Of a stretch of DNA of 6,932 bases, positions 6,441 to 6,932 are shown one piece after another (within the stretch, counting starts at the first letter, position 1; every line of letters begins with the position of its first letter). The position numbers were made by a program, and so were the translations under genes. Location: contig JAEXFV010000152.1 of NCBI GenBank assembly GCA_023451115.1, forward strand, positions 1-6,932. Direction: 5' to 3'. The notes under the pieces were generated by a model, which worked only from the letters and a program-made list of their open reading frames with translations, did not search any database and was not told the origin of the DNA. This stretch comes from Bacillota bacterium (GTDB lineage Bacteria > Bacillota > Clostridia > Christensenellales > CAG-138).

Positions 6441-6543
6441 CCCAATCGCTCCTTTTCATGTAATCACGGAATTTTGGGAATAGAGCAAAATAATGCACAC
6501 CAACCCGCAATGCGGATAGGATAGCAACAATATAACATTACAT

Positions 6544-6572
6544 ATTGTAGTCTCTTTTTCGGGATTTTTCAA
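6544..6572 (-). promoter_or_regulatory. Promoter of the patatin gene
   Basis: On the minus strand TTGAAA (6572-6567) and TACAAT (6549-6544) are spaced by 17 bp and each differs from consensus at one position. Transcription would start near 6537, leaving a leader of about 95 nt. That leader contains a small CCGC/GCGG stem-loop (6506-6516). Confidence 0.7.
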
Positions 6573-6598
6573 TCGGGGTAACTGGAACAAACCAACCG

Positions 6599-6625
6599 TG
6601 AACAAAGCGTGATGTCCCTTGTTCA
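6599..6625. promoter_or_regulatory. Inverted repeat TGAACAA-N13-TTGTTCA, candidate operator
   Basis: The 7-bp arms lie at 6599-6605 and 6619-6625, with a further G-C pair after one mismatch. The right arm coincides with the putative -35 (TTGTTC) of the rightward gene, and an extra GAACAA copy lies at 6585-6590. This position, between two divergent promoters, suits a repressor site. No regulator gene for it is visible. Confidence 0.4.
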
Positions 6626-6648
6626 GAGATTGATGGTTATGATATACT
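6619..6648 (+). promoter_or_regulatory. Candidate promoter of the right-edge gene
   Basis: TTGTTC (6619-6624) and TATACT (6643-6648) are spaced by 18 bp. Transcription would start near 6655, leaving a leader of about 144 nt before the ATG at 6799. Confidence 0.55.
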
Positions 6649-6670
6649 GAAACCAATATAAGCGTTATAA

Positions 6671-6776
6671 GGTGGCCAAAGCGAATGCTTTGGTATAGCA
6701 CCATAATGAAATCCCCGAAGCCTAAGGGGTTCGGGGAAATGTTGAAATAAACAGAGAAAGCTCCTTTGTAAAAAGG
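6671..6776 (+). promoter_or_regulatory. Structured 5' leader with three hairpins, class unknown
   Basis: Between the predicted start of transcription and the ribosome site three stem-loops can be drawn. P1 (6671-6702) has CCAAAGC/GCTTTGG around a GAAT loop, capped below by GGTG/CACC with bulges. P2 (6712-6737) has an 8-bp stem, TCCCCGAA/TTCGGGGA, with a 10-nt loop. P3 (6763-6776) has CCTTT/AAAGG around GTAA. None is followed by a U-tract, so a translational rather than a terminator switch would be the model. It matches no riboswitch class I can recall. It could equally be untranslated spacer or part of a dispersed repeat. Confidence 0.4.
6685..6750 (+). CDS. Possible 21-codon leader ORF
   Basis: An ATG at 6685 opens 21 codons to TAA 6748-6750. 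The peptide starts MLWYSTIM, continues KSPKPKGFGE and ends MLK. AAGGTGG (6669-6675) lies 9 nt upstream and could act as a ribosome site. It is in the same frame as the right-edge gene but separated from it by further stops. It lies across hairpins P1 and P2, so ribosomes on it would melt them. At this length chance is a strong alternative. Confidence 0.2.
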   Translation: MLWYSTIMKSPKPKGFGEMLK

Positions 6777-6798
6777 CTGGAAATACGGGAGAAAAGGC

Positions 6799-6932
6799 AT
6801 GCGGAACAAATACAGGAGTACTCATCGGCCAAAGCGCAAGCGGACAAGCCTCAAAGCTTCCAATGCGGGGCCAATTCTGGCGCTGACTGCCACGGTAGTA
6901 GGCGTGCTGGGCTTGATTGCATTGATTATATT
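6799..6932 (+). CDS. N-terminus of a basic, membrane-anchored protein (runs off the right edge)
   Basis: ATG 6799 opens a frame that stays open to the edge (44 codons visible). GGGAG (6787-6791) is 7 nt upstream, and an in-frame TAA at 6769 limits the start to this ATG. The first 20 residues carry ten basic residues, including RPKRKR at 10-15. A hydrophobic helix follows from about residue 24 (GPILALTATVVGVLGLIALI). This reads as a type II signal anchor with a cytoplasmic basic tail, as found on many Firmicute cell-envelope enzymes and sporulation proteins. The catalytic or binding domain is outside the window, so no function can be given. Confidence 0.8.
   Translation, partial: MRNKYRSTHRPKRKRTSLKASNAGPILALTATVVGVLGLIALII

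Noticed and set aside
6456..6809. 117-codon minus-strand ORF between the patatin gene and the right-edge gene
   Set aside because: It lies over two predicted promoters and the hairpin leader, has no ribosome site that I can support, and its sequence matches no family I recognise. It is more likely a chance frame antisense to the leader.
1..6932. CRISPR arrays, tRNA or rRNA genes, IS elements with terminal repeats
   Set aside because: I saw no regularly spaced long repeats, no tRNA-like cloverleaf ends and no transposase; the only mobile-element trace is the recombinase remnant.

Overview
The window looks like a Clostridia-type Firmicute chromosome. Shine-Dalgarno sequences are strong (AAGGAGG-like) and well placed, one gene starts with TTG, intergenic gaps are short and AT-rich, and the gene families are ones common in low-to-mid GC anaerobes: AzlCD, a YbaK/EbsC protein, a DUF1294-like membrane protein, a clostridial-type dTMP kinase homologue and a large serine recombinase remnant. 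The species cannot be told from the sequence. The left 2 kb is AT-richer by eye than the rest.

Layout. (1) 1-2007 is a divergent pair: a LysR-type regulator (minus strand, C-terminus off the left edge) and a threonine/allo-threonine aldolase-family PLP enzyme (plus strand). They share a 117-bp intergenic region holding three TCATGA palindromes at exactly 22-bp pitch. This is the expected layout for a LysR regulator controlling its divergent neighbour. (2) 2004-2624 is a decayed large serine recombinase, whose ATG overlaps the aldolase stop as ATGA. It carries a large internal deletion, an in-frame stop and a frameshift, and is a scar of a former mobile element. (3) 2757-3928 is azlC-azlD, a two-subunit amino-acid exporter, with its own promoter and a 1-nt gene junction. 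It converges on the next operon. (4) 5512-3901 (minus) is a compact operon: dTMP kinase-like protein, DUF1294-like membrane protein, YbaK-like aminoacyl-tRNA deacylase. It has a clear promoter and ends in a hairpin plus U-tract located at the azlD stop. (5) 6572-5532 (minus) is a single patatin-like phospholipase with its own promoter. (6) 6600-6932 is a divergent promoter, a structured 5' leader of about 140 nt with three hairpins and a possible 21-codon ORF, then the start of a basic, membrane-anchored protein cut by the right edge.

Most of the window is ordinary housekeeping or accessory metabolism. I do not see a convincing new multi-gene system. The signals most worth checking are the TCATGA array, the structured leader at 6650-6798 and the recombinase scar fused to the aldolase gene.
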